Made by a program: the position numbers and the translations under genes. A stretch of DNA of 64,000 bases, taken from NCBI RefSeq assembly GCF_030867145.1, contig NC_134454.1:48667830-48731829 (forward strand). Direction: 5' to 3'. The first letter of the stretch is position 1. Every line of letters starts with the position of its first letter. Below are positions 23,230-36,400 of this stretch, piece after piece. Below the pieces are notes generated by a model. That model was not told the DNA's origin and searched no databases. It saw only the letters and a list, made by a program, of their open reading frames with translations. This DNA comes from Opisthocomus hoazin. Taxonomy: Eukaryota > Chordata > Aves > Opisthocomiformes > Opisthocomidae.

Positions 23230-23520
23230 AGGTCTTAAAAGTATTCTATAGAACAGTAATTTTTAACTGGTAGCCCTCTGCAGTCAGTGGCTGTGGGCAT
23301 CTCTCAGGAGGTGTCTTAAAGAAATCAGACCATCAAGCCCCAGATCAATATATTTAAATTAATATTCAGAGATCAAAGGTTTAGAGGTCATAAAAATGAA
23401 CAGCAGGTTGGGAATGATTGACCCAGAGTACATGTAGATAGGTTTGGAAATTAATCATCCCTTTTTGCTTCATCATCTCTTTCGCCCACTCACAAATCCT
23501 CACTCTGCCAGACTAGATAC

Positions 23521-24080
23521 TAACGTGATTAATTTCTCGCGCGGCAGTAAGTTCTTTGCGCTCTCCCGCTTTGTGGAGTGGGGATAGGGAGCTAGAAGAA
23601 TAGCAGGGCCGGGGGTTGCCAGCTTGCACTGCTATTGCTTTTAACGCAAGAAGCTGCCTTGCAGAGTGAGTGTGCTTGCGCGTGCACGCCAACGCGCGAG
23701 GCCCTGACCTGTGGGAAAAAGGCACCAACAGCAAAGAGAGCTTCAGCAGCCTCCCGCAACAGTGCTTGGTGTCCTGAGGGGGCTGGCTGGTGCCGGAGGC
23801 AAGGGGTGGGCAGCACGGACCCCCGGGGGTGCAGGGGAGAGGGGTGCAGCATGGCCGGCGTCTGGCGGCACGGGGAAGGCAGAATAGGTGCTTGCATGGA
23901 AGCGAGCAGGGAGGGCTGCCTCTGCCACCGGGCCCTGGGGAGAGGAGGAGGAACAAAAGCCTCCATTTTGACGGCTCTTCTTCACCCATCAGCTCCATTT
24001 ACTCAGTCTCAATAGCCGGCGCTCAACAGCAGCCGTGGCAGCAGCTCCCGCCGGGCTCCCACCTCCTCCTCGGATGCGCA
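23521..24080. other. Orphan GC/CpG-rich segment within the desert
   Basis: GC content rises clearly, with CpG-containing stretches (GCGCGGCAG, CGCGTGCACGCC, ACGCGCGAGG, GCCGGCGCTC), followed by a purine-rich GAGA tract (24100-24175). The open frames of 80-160 codons on both strands reflect composition. An orphan CpG island can be an enhancer or the promoter of a non-coding RNA; the sequence alone does not decide. Confidence 0.45.
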
Positions 24081-24229
24081 CTTCCCAGCAGAAAGGAGAA
24101 TGAAGAAGGGGACAGGGAGAGAGAAAGAAAGAGAGAGAGTGAAGGGGGGAGGGTAGGGAAAGAAAAGGGAAAAAAACCTTGCTGACACGGGGCATAACTT
24201 AATTTTCACGGTGCCGGGACAGCTGTATC

Positions 24230-24470
24230 GTGTAATCTGCCATGGCATGCCATTAAAACTTCAATGCCTTTACTGACCCAGAAGGGAAACTCAGACCGTG
24301 GAGAGCCTTTTGAAAAGAAGTGGTGATCTTTCACGATTTATGAGCTTGTCTTAAAGAAACAGACTCCACTCACTTTAAATTAATCACCCTTTTCAGGGTA
24401 CATTGAAATCTGGGGTCTCTCAGCTGAAGACTGTGGAGACCTGGTACCTTATGAATGCCTGCCCTGTCTT
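24230..24470. promoter_or_regulatory. Candidate cis-regulatory block next to the CpG-rich segment
   Basis: Repeat-free sequence with TTTAAATTAATCACCC and a palindromic CATGGCATGCCAT. Adjacent to the orphan CpG-rich segment, so the two may form one regulatory unit. Inferred only. Confidence 0.25.
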
Positions 24471-27400
24471 TATTATTATTTTTATTTCATTTTATTTTTA
24501 TGCCCACCAAAATGGGTTGGTTTTCAGCGGAACTGTATCTTGCAAATTGAGGTGCAAAATCCAATTACACCAATTCAGTGAAAGTCTGAATGGGGTGGCT
24601 GTAGCACTTACACATTCTTCTCCCTGCATACATTGTGCAGAGGGGAAAAGAACCTGAGAAATATGAGGAGTTAAGGACTCAAACACTAATGAAATGTGAG
24701 ACATCCTCTATGATTCACCAGCTAAAAGTAAAATAGCAGCGAGTCCCCCTGCTCCATTCTTCACATGGTCCAGGGAACAAAGAGCTGTAAACTCATACTA
24801 ATAAAACCTAAACAATTTTGAAATCATAAAAAAGCCCTGTGTGTTACAAGAAAGTGTAGATAAAACACTTCCTTACTATGTTCCCAGAAAAACTGGTGTG
24901 ATTTACAAGAAGAATGCCTGGGTTTTGGATTTACAGAGGATGTAAATCAGCATCCTTCCATTGTCTGCCATTAATATAATACTTGATTTACTCCAGCTGT
25001 TTGTCTGGACTCCCCTCTCAAGCACTTGCTTTCCTTGGCCAGCAGCATTTAATTGGCATGTTTTTAATGCAAAGATAATAAGTGACTGAGCAATATGAAG
25101 ATTCAAAGCAATGTAGTAGTGATTTTCACATCCTTAAAACTTTCCACATCTAGCAGCAGCAACACGCTTTTTGTTCCTTTCGTGAACTAATTATGGAGTA
25201 ACTTAAACCAAAGCAAAAACTTCATGAACTCACAGGCAGTGATGGAAATAAAGTAATAGATGGAAATAAGATCTGAGATCAGAGTGAATCTTGTATATGG
25301 AACCTGAACATCTGAATTAATTAAGCGACTGCCTGCCTTAGAAGACTGGACCCATGAATCCCCTAATGCACTTAAGTGCCATTCACTCCACTTTTGTTAG
25401 AAGTTCAGCTTCTGACAGTCTTTTGAATTGTTACTTATGATAAATACCAGAAGTGACTACTCAAAGCAAAAACTGCTCCTTTGATCCATACTTTTTAGGG
25501 TTCTGAAGTTTTGCCTGTTTCTCTGGAGTCTATATCAGCCAGGGGTAGAGTGTCCAATCTCCTTTATGTATCCAACTGTTCTTTAGACACAGCTCTAAAA
25601 AACAGTACATGGGTGTGCATATCACCTATCCATACCCAGATGTGCATGCCCAAATTTTTCTGAGATGGAGTAACCTCTAGAATTCTAGTTTATATGAGGT
25701 AGGCTGGTTTGTTTGCCTTATCCATCTCCTCATGTATACCTTGGCATGCTCCCCAGTGGCTCTGATATGCATTTCCACTACTTCAGGTGTTCTGTCTTTA
25801 AGTTTTCAAAATGTCAGCTGCTGCTGGTGCAGTTTCTGTGAGACAGCTGTGCTACGTATGGAATAGAATCTGGTGCAACATCTCCATTTTGTAGATGGTC
25901 TATTATTTTGGAACTATTTTCCATCAGCTAGTTAGACTCAGAATAATGGCACTTGACAGTCATATTTCTAAACTTAGTGGCCCACTGTGAGACATTATAA
26001 TGGCAGATGCATCAGTTTAGGAAAAAAATGGTATGTGGGTTTACTGACTGCAAAGTATTTTGGTAAGTCTATCTCAGAGAAGTAAGCTTAATGGTGCTGA
26101 GAAAAATTTATTTTCCCATCAGTAGAAAAAAAGTACCTATTTTCTGCAGAATGTTCAAATTTTTATGTCCCTGCAGAACTTTTTGTCTGATGACATGTAC
26201 TTCTGATGCACATAGAGCTTAATAACATCACAATGTTCTTCATTTGAAGCCTGTAGAAAACAAGTTGAATTATTGGATTTTTTGATCCCTATATTGTTGT
26301 TGGTATTTGTACTTTTTAAAAAACCTCAGGCGCCTTCAGGCCCACTGTGGGGATGAATTTAAATAAAACAACACTTACTAGTGGCCTCCCAAACTCTGAT
26401 AACTAGATGAGAGAATTTGCTCTCTGGCTATCCCTTGTTGATCTCTTCAACAAGGTCTAGTCCTGCCGTCAGTCCAGTAGTGACATTATGCTTTTCACCT
26501 GAGTGTGGACATACACATAATGTAGTTCTGGACTGTTACTTAACTTGACCCTGTATTTCTAAAAGATAGGCATCTTTTCCCATTCACAGCAACAAAAGTG
26601 AAGATCTGGCCAGTAAGTGCAGATAACCATCCATTGACAGCCATTAAATCCAGCTAAGGCCCTGTTGTTTTCCTGCCACCAAAGCTGGGAGAACTTCCAC
26701 ATCTGCAGGCAGTACTGTACTTATTCATACCTAATCACTTGTGAGGAAAGTTTTCAGCATTTTTCAGTATTTTGGAGACCTAAACTCTATTAGATGGAAA
26801 GTGAATGAGTTTATGCAGTTAATTACAGCTGTGTTTTTGGAACATGACATCACAGTCTATGCTGTGTCTTCCAATGCCTGCCTCTTTTTGTCCACCCTGA
26901 CCTGAGCTGTCGATGCGCGGTGGTGCTGCACTGCTGGCAACCAGGCACTGAGGTGGGAAAGGGACAACTTCGCTGGCTCTTCCAAGTGGCAGGATTATCC
27001 AATGCTATGGTGGGCCCTGTTGCAGATTGCGGGAGGACACTGCACTCATCATTTTGCTTTATGGCATTCCGTTTTATTTTCAGGAGGACTACGCAGCTAC
27101 AAAACCTGTGTTCTTTTAAAGTTGTAACTAGCATACATTGGCCTGATAGTACTTTAGAAAGTGCATGAAGCAGAGTTCTCCTTGGGTTGCGCGTGATAAA
27201 CATACGCAGGAAATGAAAGTTTTGGTTCGTTGGTCGTCTTGATGAATAGGCAAAGAGCAGCTTATCTTTATGGAAATAATGCCCCAGTGCTACATCCAAC
27301 AGGATTTCTGCAGTTTTCTCTCTAGCAGTATCTGCAAGATGTGTGACGTACAGTGTCACAAGAAAAGGTGTGGAATAAGAAGGGGAGAGGTTGAAAGATG

Positions 27401-29904
27401 CTTTTCACAATCTGGCAAAGTCATACAACTTGCTTATCTTGGTGAGGTGTTGTTCCGCTTTTTGGGCATCTAAAGAAGCAACCAAACACAGTGCAGAGGG
27501 GAGGATGGAGGGTACCAGCAGCTTGGATCCTAAGTCAAGTGGGAAGTTCAAGTAGCAGAACACTTGTTTCATTTTGTTTTTGTTGGACAGTTATATGCAG
27601 TTATTTTTCCATTTTGATACTTTAAAAATAGAATACATGTAGGGTAAGGCTCTAGGTAAAATTAAGGCCTAATGCTTAAATTAATTCTTCCTTGGTACAA
27701 TTGCAGTAAAACCAGCTGGATTCTTTGATTTTGGGGTAGCTTTTTTCCTCTGAAGATGCAGGAAATGAAAGCTATTACATTAGGAATATGTGTGGACTGC
27801 CTGATTCTTTACAGGATTGAAAACTGATATAAATCTTGGAAAGACAAGTAAAGTACTCAGAGTTAGTATCACCTGGGTACAGAAATCCATTCTGATGCTT
27901 TAGTTGAAGTCAAAGGCCATACACTGCTGGCACTGTCAATGCAGGGCATAGGCTCTGATGAAACAGCCTAGTGAAGAAATTTTTATGCAGGCAAGAGGTC
28001 CAATACGATCCTAACTTTAAAGTGCTAAGAAATTTCCAAAATTACTCTCACACCACAGCTAATAAATTCTGCTACAAAAGAATGGTCATACTTAAAAAGT
28101 TTGCAAGGATTATGGAGACACATGTCAAGGAAGCACTCTGACCATGGAGCAGCCATTTGGTGTATGATCGTGTTCAAACCCTTTTTTATCCCATTGAACA
28201 AAGACTAATTTATGTCACAGAGGAATAGGTATTTGGAAATCTGAGTTAGGCTGTGGGGTGATAACTTTAGCAATGTATTGCTAAATAATTTGAAAATGAA
28301 ATAGGAACACTCTCGTACAAGTTTTGAATAGTTAAGAGGTGTTCCTACTCCCCTGAAAATTCTCTGCATTTAAGGCACAATATATATTTAAAGCATTACA
28401 CTAGATATTTTTGAAAATTATAATTTAACTAGTCAAGATTTGTTAATGGCATATTTTCTACAAATAGAGACTAACTGAAGATTCTCTAGGCTGTTTGAAA
28501 ACAGACATGCTAAATGTTAAAAAAAAAGCAAGACATTTGGCATTAATAAGCTTCAGTCAGACACAGCGTGCAACAATATTGAAAATAGGTGCAGCAGCCT
28601 AGGTTTTCTCTTGGATCGCAGAAAGAAACTGTGGAGGCTGGCTGAAAATGTATCCTGGTGTTTAATGGTAAAGGCACCATCCTTCCCAGTAGGTTTCTGA
28701 CATATAGGAGCACATGGGTATTTAAGAGGCCTCTTGATTGAGCTGGAGCAAGATCTGAGATTACAATGATGGGGGAGAGAAGATTGCAAGTATAGGGGAG
28801 ATTTTTAAGAGATTAAGCACCCTTCTGCAACTCAGATTATCCAAAGAAGCCTTCCAAACTCCTTGGTATTCTTCCAGTGCTAATCAGAAGTGGCTCTTTG
28901 GAAGTATTTTTGAGCCAATAAGGCGCCTAGTGAATTCTGGTTCTTCAGTCAGGCTGCAAGTTTAGTGAAGGCTCATGAGTCTTCTTTAAGAAGACTCTCA
29001 AAGGAGACAAAATCAGTTTTTGTGATTACATGTTGATTTTCCTGTCTGTGAACCTTTCACCTTTCACTTCTGGATGGAAATTCTGCTCTAAGTTCTAGCT
29101 GGTATGTTAAGCCTGAGGAAACTAAATTTCCTGCGAAGTATTTTACTCCGCTGGACCCTCTCATTTTCTGGGCCCAGACTTCTTTGGAGGGTTAGTGAAG
29201 CCAGACTACATCTCTAAGACGAAAAATATTCACATACTTGGAAATAAAACTGCTTTAGGTCCAAGCCTTCAGGTTGTTTAGACCTGTGCTGGTTAAATAT
29301 CCATTCATTATAATTAAGACTTCCTCCTTCTGTGTGAAATTTCATTTTCTCACTGGTTTGCCTTGTCTTACTGCAGTTCTCTGCCCTGCAGCGATTGTCC
29401 CACCTTATGATAAAAACTAGTTAAATGATGCCAGGGCATTATTTCACAAGAAGTCTATGTATTTTGGAGCATGGAACTGTGTGGTATATAGGTTTGTGTG
29501 CAGAGAATAAGCCGGTTGTGCAGAGTATGCTGCTGCATTCACAGGAGAATCTGCAAAAAGTCAGAAGGGGCCTGTGGGAGGAGGAAGAACTGCCCACAAG
29601 CCAGCTGACAGGAAGGCAGGAGAACCTTGCTCCGTCTTGGGCCATCTTAGACTGTGAGGCTGGATGGCTGTAGGACAGGCGTTGGTAACTGAATGTTTCT
29701 TGTGTTCTGTGTATATGTCTTCAGACACCTGAGGTGAACAGACTTAAATGTCTCAGGGACATTTAGTCTAAGTGATACATGAGCCCTTCTAGTCAACAGA
29801 AAGGTACAGCCGTATCTGGAAGATGGCTCATTCCACTGGCAAGAACATACCTAAGATAAGGGATCCAAAGTGATCTTGGGAAATGTCAGAGTTTCTCTGT
29901 TTCG
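24471..29904. other. Intergenic, no gene recognised
   Basis: Long AT-rich single-copy stretch. The longest frame (26850-27359, minus, 169 codons, GTG start) shows no domain, no ATG near its start and no splice context, so I treat it as chance. No repeats identified. Confidence 0.6.
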
Positions 29905-30017
29905 CCTGGACAAGGTCCTGTGCAGCCTGCTCTGGGTGACGCTGCTTCGGCAGGGGGGTTGGACTAGATGACCCACAGAGGTCCCTTCCAACCCCGAACA
30001 TTCTGTGATTCTGTGAC
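29905..30017 (+). mobile_element. CR1 LINE 3'-end fragment
   Basis: Carries the CR1 terminal segment: CCTGGACAAGGTCCTGTGCA, GGGGTTGGACTAGATGACCC, CCCTTCCAACCCC and a tail of two ATTCTGTG units. Only about 113 bp remain after 5' truncation. It resembles the same region of the long copy at 41196-44590. Confidence 0.95.
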
Positions 30018-32923
30018 TAGGTGAAATCAGGTGAGATGAATCTCATGCCAAGAATCAGAGTGCCAACAAGAGTCAGTACAAGTAAGGAACATTTAAGACC
30101 GCTGGAAGGTCAGATTGGGTCAACAACTTCAGAATAACAGAAAAAAAAATGGACACCACCATGTTTTAGCTCTTATTTGTCAGAGCATAAATTCCCAAGG
30201 GCTAAAATTGGAGTATTGATAATTTGCAGTATCAGGAGGAAGTTTGAAAAATAACTCCTTTGGTGTTCGAATTTAATTCAAGGTACAAAGCAGTTTTAAC
30301 TACTATGCTTTGGTCACTGGAGATGTAAGAAAGTAGACTTAGGATGACATAGCCAGCAATCCTGCAAGCAAATCTTTTGTATTTAATCATGTACTACTCG
30401 TTACTTGTCCATTGAGATCAAGAAGAAATGAGCATGTTGAAAACCATGAAATGAATACAAATCATACTTTTCTAAACTTGTAGAATCCAAAGGACCAAAA
30501 AGAATTAGTATATGTAATTTGTTTAGACTTTCTGCAGGTAACTGATATCTAAACTATATGTTAAAACAATCAGAAATGCTGGTTTATAATAAGGATGGAA
30601 AAGGGTATGATATAAATATTTTAATGAGATTATGTGCATCAATCACATAATCTGAAAATCTGTGCTGTATTCAGATTTGATAATACCATTTCAAAAAAAT
30701 ATAAAAACTGACATAGAATAGTTCTTTATTGAAGGACATGGCAGCACATCAAGCAACAAGATGTTAAAATAGGAGATCTCCTTGGTTCTGCAGTTCTTGG
30801 TGTTTCTAGTGAACACCTTTTGGTGTGCTATTAGAAACAACTGAGAACAGATACAAGCCTTATAGCAATACTAAAGCTGACATTTATTCTTTCTGTTTTT
30901 AAACCTGCTTTTAAACCTTCTTTACAGAGCAGTATTATTTTCCACTTACTTTTCAGAGCATTTCATTTTGCCTCCATTTTTATGATGCCTTCAATCCTCC
31001 TTCCCTTCCTTCAACCCCTGAGCCCCCTGAAATGTGCTATTTGATTTGGAAGTTGTGCTAATGACTTTAAGGATTAGAAAAGCAAAAGGGAAAGTGAGTG
31101 ATTTAAAGAAGTGTACCAATACAACCTTTCAGAGGGGAGAGCAGTGCATAGGCAAGGGTGGAGAAAAAACTGTGACTGTACAAACATACCCTGAAGACTA
31201 GCCCACTTAGCAGAACTGATGTGGAGGTTTGTCATTGTTTCTTGCAGATACCCTACAGTGGTTTGAAAAAACGTTCATGCCAAACAGGTGTGCACCAGTC
31301 TAGATCCCTGAATACAAGGTATTCCCAGGCTGAAAGGAAAGATTTATTTTGTTAATATTGTATCTAACAGCCTTTTGAAAACATCAGGTGTTACTTAAGT
31401 ACTATTACGTTCAAATAATAAAATAAATACTTGAAGCACCGAATATTTAACCCGCTCTTTCCCTGAGAAACACACAAATGCAGTACTGTTCTAATAAATC
31501 CTTAATTTTACAGATTTCCTGCTGAATTTTCTGACCCACGGTAAGTTATTTGTTCAGAAAGATTTTATGGTGCTCATAAAAACTCAATTACACTTTTAAA
31601 ATAACTTGTAGTTTTTCTGTAACATGATGCTGCCATCTCAGTTCCCAGAGGGTATATTAAATTCAAGTAGCAATAACAAATCATTTAAGCAATAAATAAA
31701 TAACCTGAGACTGAGTTGTTAAGAGTTAATAGTCTCCCATACACTCAATAGAGACTGAGGCTCCACTCTATTAAAGTGACCCCCGGGGCCATGGGCCAAA
31801 TTGCACCCAGTTGTTTTGTGGAAGGTATTCATCCCTCACACATTCATTTCCTTCTTTATGTTGTCTCTTTTCATCAGTGAAGGCACTCTGCAGTCCCTGA
31901 GTCCAGAGAACAATTACGGTACAGTCTCAGAGAAAAGAAAGAAAACTGGGGTCATAAATATGTTAAATGGGTACGTGGGTTTAAGTGGCTTTGTAAACTA
32001 AACAGGAGGGAAACCTCAGACTAATTAATGAATATGAAGCAGCATGATAGGAATGTTTTAAGGGGAAATTCACATTACCCCCCCACCCTGAGTTAAAAAA
32101 AAAATTTTTTCTCGTCCCTTTTAAAAATTTGTTCTAGCAGGACAGTCATGACACAACACATCCTTACGTTTTACTGAAATGCTATTCAAGTAGGAACTGG
32201 TTGCAGAAATAACCTAACTGATAATTCACTCTCAACATCTTATTCGAAATTGAATTCTTTCCTCCACAAAGATCAGCCATTTATCATGATAGCGAAGCTA
32301 TGCAAAATTTCAGGAAGATTTAGGACTCAAGCCAAGATCACTGTTTAGCTTTACATTGTGTGTCAATTCCTGACCTGACTTATACTCACCACTAAAATAA
32401 ACATGGATTCATTGAGTGTCAGTGGTGTCAGGATTTGGCCCTATAATAATAAGATTATGGGCCCAGAACAGTAGTCTTCATTCAGTCCTAGCAGTGGGAC
32501 AAATTGTGCTCTCAGAGTCTTCTCCTGTCCTCCTGTGGGAAAATCGGCAGGAGGGAGAAGGGGGAAAAAGAATCAGTGGATTTTCGCTTACTTATAAAGC
32601 TTTTCCCTATATCTGTATTAGTCCAAATTGTGGAGAATTTTTTTCCCAAGTTCTATTACAGAGTTCTGCTGCCAGCCTCCAGTGCTACCTGCAGATCCCT
32701 AGTTTGCTTCAAATGCTTGTTGATTTCTGTGGGGAGATCTCTGGGTCTCACTTTTGGAAAAAAAACCCCATGTTAGAAAACAAAACTATTTGTTTTAGCT
32801 GAAACCAAACTCTATACGGGGAAAGACCAAAATATTGGGGAAATATATTTGCCATTGAAAGTTCTGAAGAAAATTGATATTTCTGTGCACATTTCTTTTG
32901 TACCCAGTACAGTGTTCCCATAG
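30018..32923. other. Intergenic, no gene recognised
   Basis: AT-rich single-copy DNA. A repeat-free block at 31440-31830 with a GC-rich core (GACCCCCGGGGCCATGGGCC) could be regulatory. The 128-codon frame at 32416-32802 has no domain. Confidence 0.55.
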
Positions 32924-33430
32924 TCATAGAATCATAGAATGGTAAAGGTTGGAAAGGACATTAAAGATCATCTGGTTCCAACCCCCCGCCATGAACAGGG
33001 ACATCTTCCACTAGACCAGGTTGCTCAGAGCTCCATCCAACCTGGCCTTGAACTCTTCCAGGGAGGGGGCATCCACAGCTTCTCTGGGCAACCTGTTCCA
33101 GTGTTTCACCACCCTCATGGTGAAGAATTTCATTGTAATATCTAATCTAAATCTGCCCTCTTTTAGTTACGAGCCGTTCCCCCTTATCCTATCACTACAC
33201 ACCCCGGAGCCTTCTCTTCTCCAGGCTGAACAGCCCCAACTCTCTTAGCCTGTCCTCATAGGAGAGGTACTCCAGACCTCTGATCATCTTTGTGGCCCTC
33301 CTCTGGACCCGTTCCAACATGTGCATGTCCTTTTGTTGGGGACTCCAGAGCTGGACGCAGTACTCCAGGTGGGGTCTCACGAGAGCGGAGTAAAGGGGCA
33401 GAATCACATCCCTCGACCTGCTGGCCACAG
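32924..33430 (-). mobile_element. CR1 LINE 3' fragment, minus strand, internally deleted
   Basis: Read on the minus strand: ORF2 C-terminus, 3' UTR and an ATTCTATG tail (at 32924-32940 on the plus strand as ATAGAATCATAGAATGG). Near 33203-33206 the expected continuity is broken: ACTACACACCCC joins directly to GGAGCCTTCTCTTC, so a segment of ORF2 is missing and the frame is lost. 5' truncated at about 33430. Confidence 0.93.
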
Positions 33431-36400
33431 TCAACCAAATCTAGGGTGGCGTTGCCAGCAGCACAGTAGAACCTTGCTCTGAAGGTCCATGTGGTCCTTG
33501 CCTTTCCCAGAGCTCACTCAGGACACCACTTACTTGTCACCACATTGATGCTGCCTCTGTGCCTAGCATCTATGCCAAATCCCAGGTTACCTTAGTGAAG
33601 TCCAAAGAGGAAACAAGATCTGTAGGGACAGCAAAAGCTTCTGCAGCAGTGGGTCAGGCAAGTCCCGTGCTCTGTTGGCATGACAAGATGTGAGATGACT
33701 GGAATGGAGGAGAGATGCATTCCTGTTCCTGTTGCTGTTTGTAACTCCTTTGCAGTTTCCTCCAGTGTTTCTCTAAAATGTGAGATCTCTCCTCTCTCAT
33801 CAGCATGACCAGGTGCTGCTTGGAAGACAGGGAGCATCTCCTCTGAAGGGAGACAGAAGAGCAGAAGCTAACCAGTGTCTCCATACTGCCTTCAGGTAGA
33901 CAGGGTGGAGGAGCTGCAGTAGGGTCCCTCCGTTGATCAAGACACAAAGCCATGGCTTTGCAGATTTTGGGTGCCCTTCGTGATCAATGACATTTCTTGG
34001 CTAGTGGCACTATGGAAACATCTCTGCCTCTGAAAGGTAGCTAGTGAGTATTCCCTCCTCCCCTTCAGGCAAAAAGGGATAGGTCATCTTAAACTGCTGG
34101 TAGAAGTGGTTTGAGCTGCTCTGGCCAACTGCCCAAGGCAGGCGTGGAAGTGGCCATGTCATCTCTGCCACCTGCAGGGCTGCTGGGCTGGTGACTGCTG
34201 CCTGACAGCTGATGGTGAGGTGCTCACAGGGCAGTAGCCTGACCCTACTGGACCTTAAAGACCAGGTCTGCTCATGTCCTAAGGCTTTGTTCTTCCCCTA
34301 ACTCCATAGGATCTGTAGGCTGCACAAACTGCTCCTTAGCATGGAGAGTTTCAAATTCTATTAAAAATATTTCAGAAGACTACAAACAAGCACAACAGAA
34401 GCTTGCTATATATGTCATTATTGCTGCAATAAATTCACATATATGACAGCATTAATATCTGTGATTGCCATTTTGTTTCTGTTATAATCCTCTGCTTTCA
34501 TTTGTTCCTAGTTCTACAGATCAGGACGCCTAACAGATTTGATCAAGTCAGCTTTTAGACAAGCATAAATTCCTGGGATGCAGAGGCTAGGTAGCCGCTG
34601 TCAGTGTCCCAGATACACACCCACACTGCTCCTCATGTTAGGCACCAGGTTCAGACTGTTTTCCGTAGAAGAGGTCCTGCTCCCTTGTAATCAGTGTCAA
34701 GGAGAGGTTTTTTCAGTTCAATTCAGAGGAGGGAAGTTTGAAACCCCAGATCAGAAGGATGACAAAGCTTCAGTCACTGCTTCTGCTAGGTGTGGAGGGG
34801 AAAAGCTTTCAACAAGGCCTTATCCCAGGGTTTCAGAATATGGATTTTTAATTTCTCTGTTTAAAAATGCTGTTGAAAAGCAGCTATAGTGTAGTAAGAG
34901 GGGCAATCACAAAATTAAAACTGCGCAGTTAGCCTTTAATACTTTGAGTACATTATTGACATAGTTACACAGAAATGTATTTATAGTGTTTATTCACCAA
35001 CACTCAAAATATTCCCAAGTCAAAGCTTTCCACTGAAGGCAGTGGAAAGAAGTTTTCAGAAGGGGTAAGTGAGCTGGTTAAACTCTTTACTGGGAAAAGA
35101 CCATTTTATTTCTGTCCACTTGGCCAGCTTCTCAACTGACAAACCACCATTGTATTCAATGCAGTGACACTGATCTATACCAGCTTTTCAGCTAATGGAT
35201 AGTTCACAGGCCACTTCTGGTTTTTGTCAAGTGTAGTCAAGATTTGTAAGTATTTTCAGCTCCTTTTTTTTTTTTTTTTTTTAGTAAGCTTTTTTCTCCA
35301 ACTCTTCTATTTGCTGTCCTATCAGCTCGCTGATCTGCTGGCTTAAGTGATCTGAGCAAGCGAAGAAGGGGTAATTTATTTGCTTCCTATAGGTGAATTT
35401 AAGGGGGAATGAATGCAAAAGGACTAAAACAAGCAGAAAACTTTGAGATCAAAAGCCAATTTCCAAACACCAGCATGTAACAAGTGGCACCGCTCCACGT
35501 GCAGGACAGCAACAAAGGCAGTGCTTTCATTTGGTCATCTTTTTCATGGTTATTATTTATTTATTTATACTGTTCATTCAGCTTGAGGACTGACCATGGG
35601 CTGAGAAAGGAATTTAGGATTTCAGCCACCCTCCCAGCAGCAGCAAAACTATAAATAGTGTGCAGTCTTTCATCCTTTGAACACTCCGAAGGCCCTTGTA
35701 GTCAGCGGAAGTGTTAAGCATGCCAAAGGAGCCCGGAGTGGGGCCTTTAATGAATAGACTGCGTTGTGCCTGGCAATTACACAGGTAGATGGTGACAAGG
35801 CAGACAGTGTCCAGTCCTAACAGCAGTCCTTGTGTCTGGGAGATGATCCTTTCGAACCCTCTGTTCTGCTCCGTCTGATCCTTCTGCCCTCTTCCTAGAT
35901 GGAGTGGACGGGAACAAAACCACATCCACTTCATTCTGACACCGGCAAGGGACAGGCATGATGAAGACTGAAATGGGCATTTTGATCTTGCACCAGTGGT
36001 TAGCAGTGAGCATGCTGCCAAGAGGGCTGAGTGAGACCTTGTGACCGTTCCTGTTCACCTCGTGTCTCCCCGTTCAAGCTCCTGGCATGTGGCTATGTTT
36101 TGAAACCATGCAAGCACTATAACATTTCAATACTTTTTTTTTTTAATGATAAAGAGAGAAAGGTCATCTAAATTTGGCCTCTCTGAACTTTTCAGTTCAA
36201 GCCAAATAAAATACTAGGTATTATCTTGGCAGGTTTTCCACTTTGGTAGCATTTCAAGGACATGTGGAAATGAGAAAAATTTAGCAATAAACCTCTGTCT
36301 CTTTGCCTATTAAAACTGTCAGGATAGTAAATCAAATTTTTTATGACCAGGAAAAAAATTCAGTACATTTAAGAAACCAAGAGAATGTTTCTTGTGGCAT

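Noticed and set aside
23513..24015. Overlapping 125-160-codon frames on both strands
   Set aside because: GC-rich composition removes stops on both strands; no domain or coherent start.
26850..27359. 169-codon minus-strand frame
   Set aside because: GTG start, no domain, no splice context; length is possible by chance in 64 kb on six frames.
35614..36058. 93- and 135-codon minus-strand frames
   Set aside because: No domain; the overlapping frames argue for chance.
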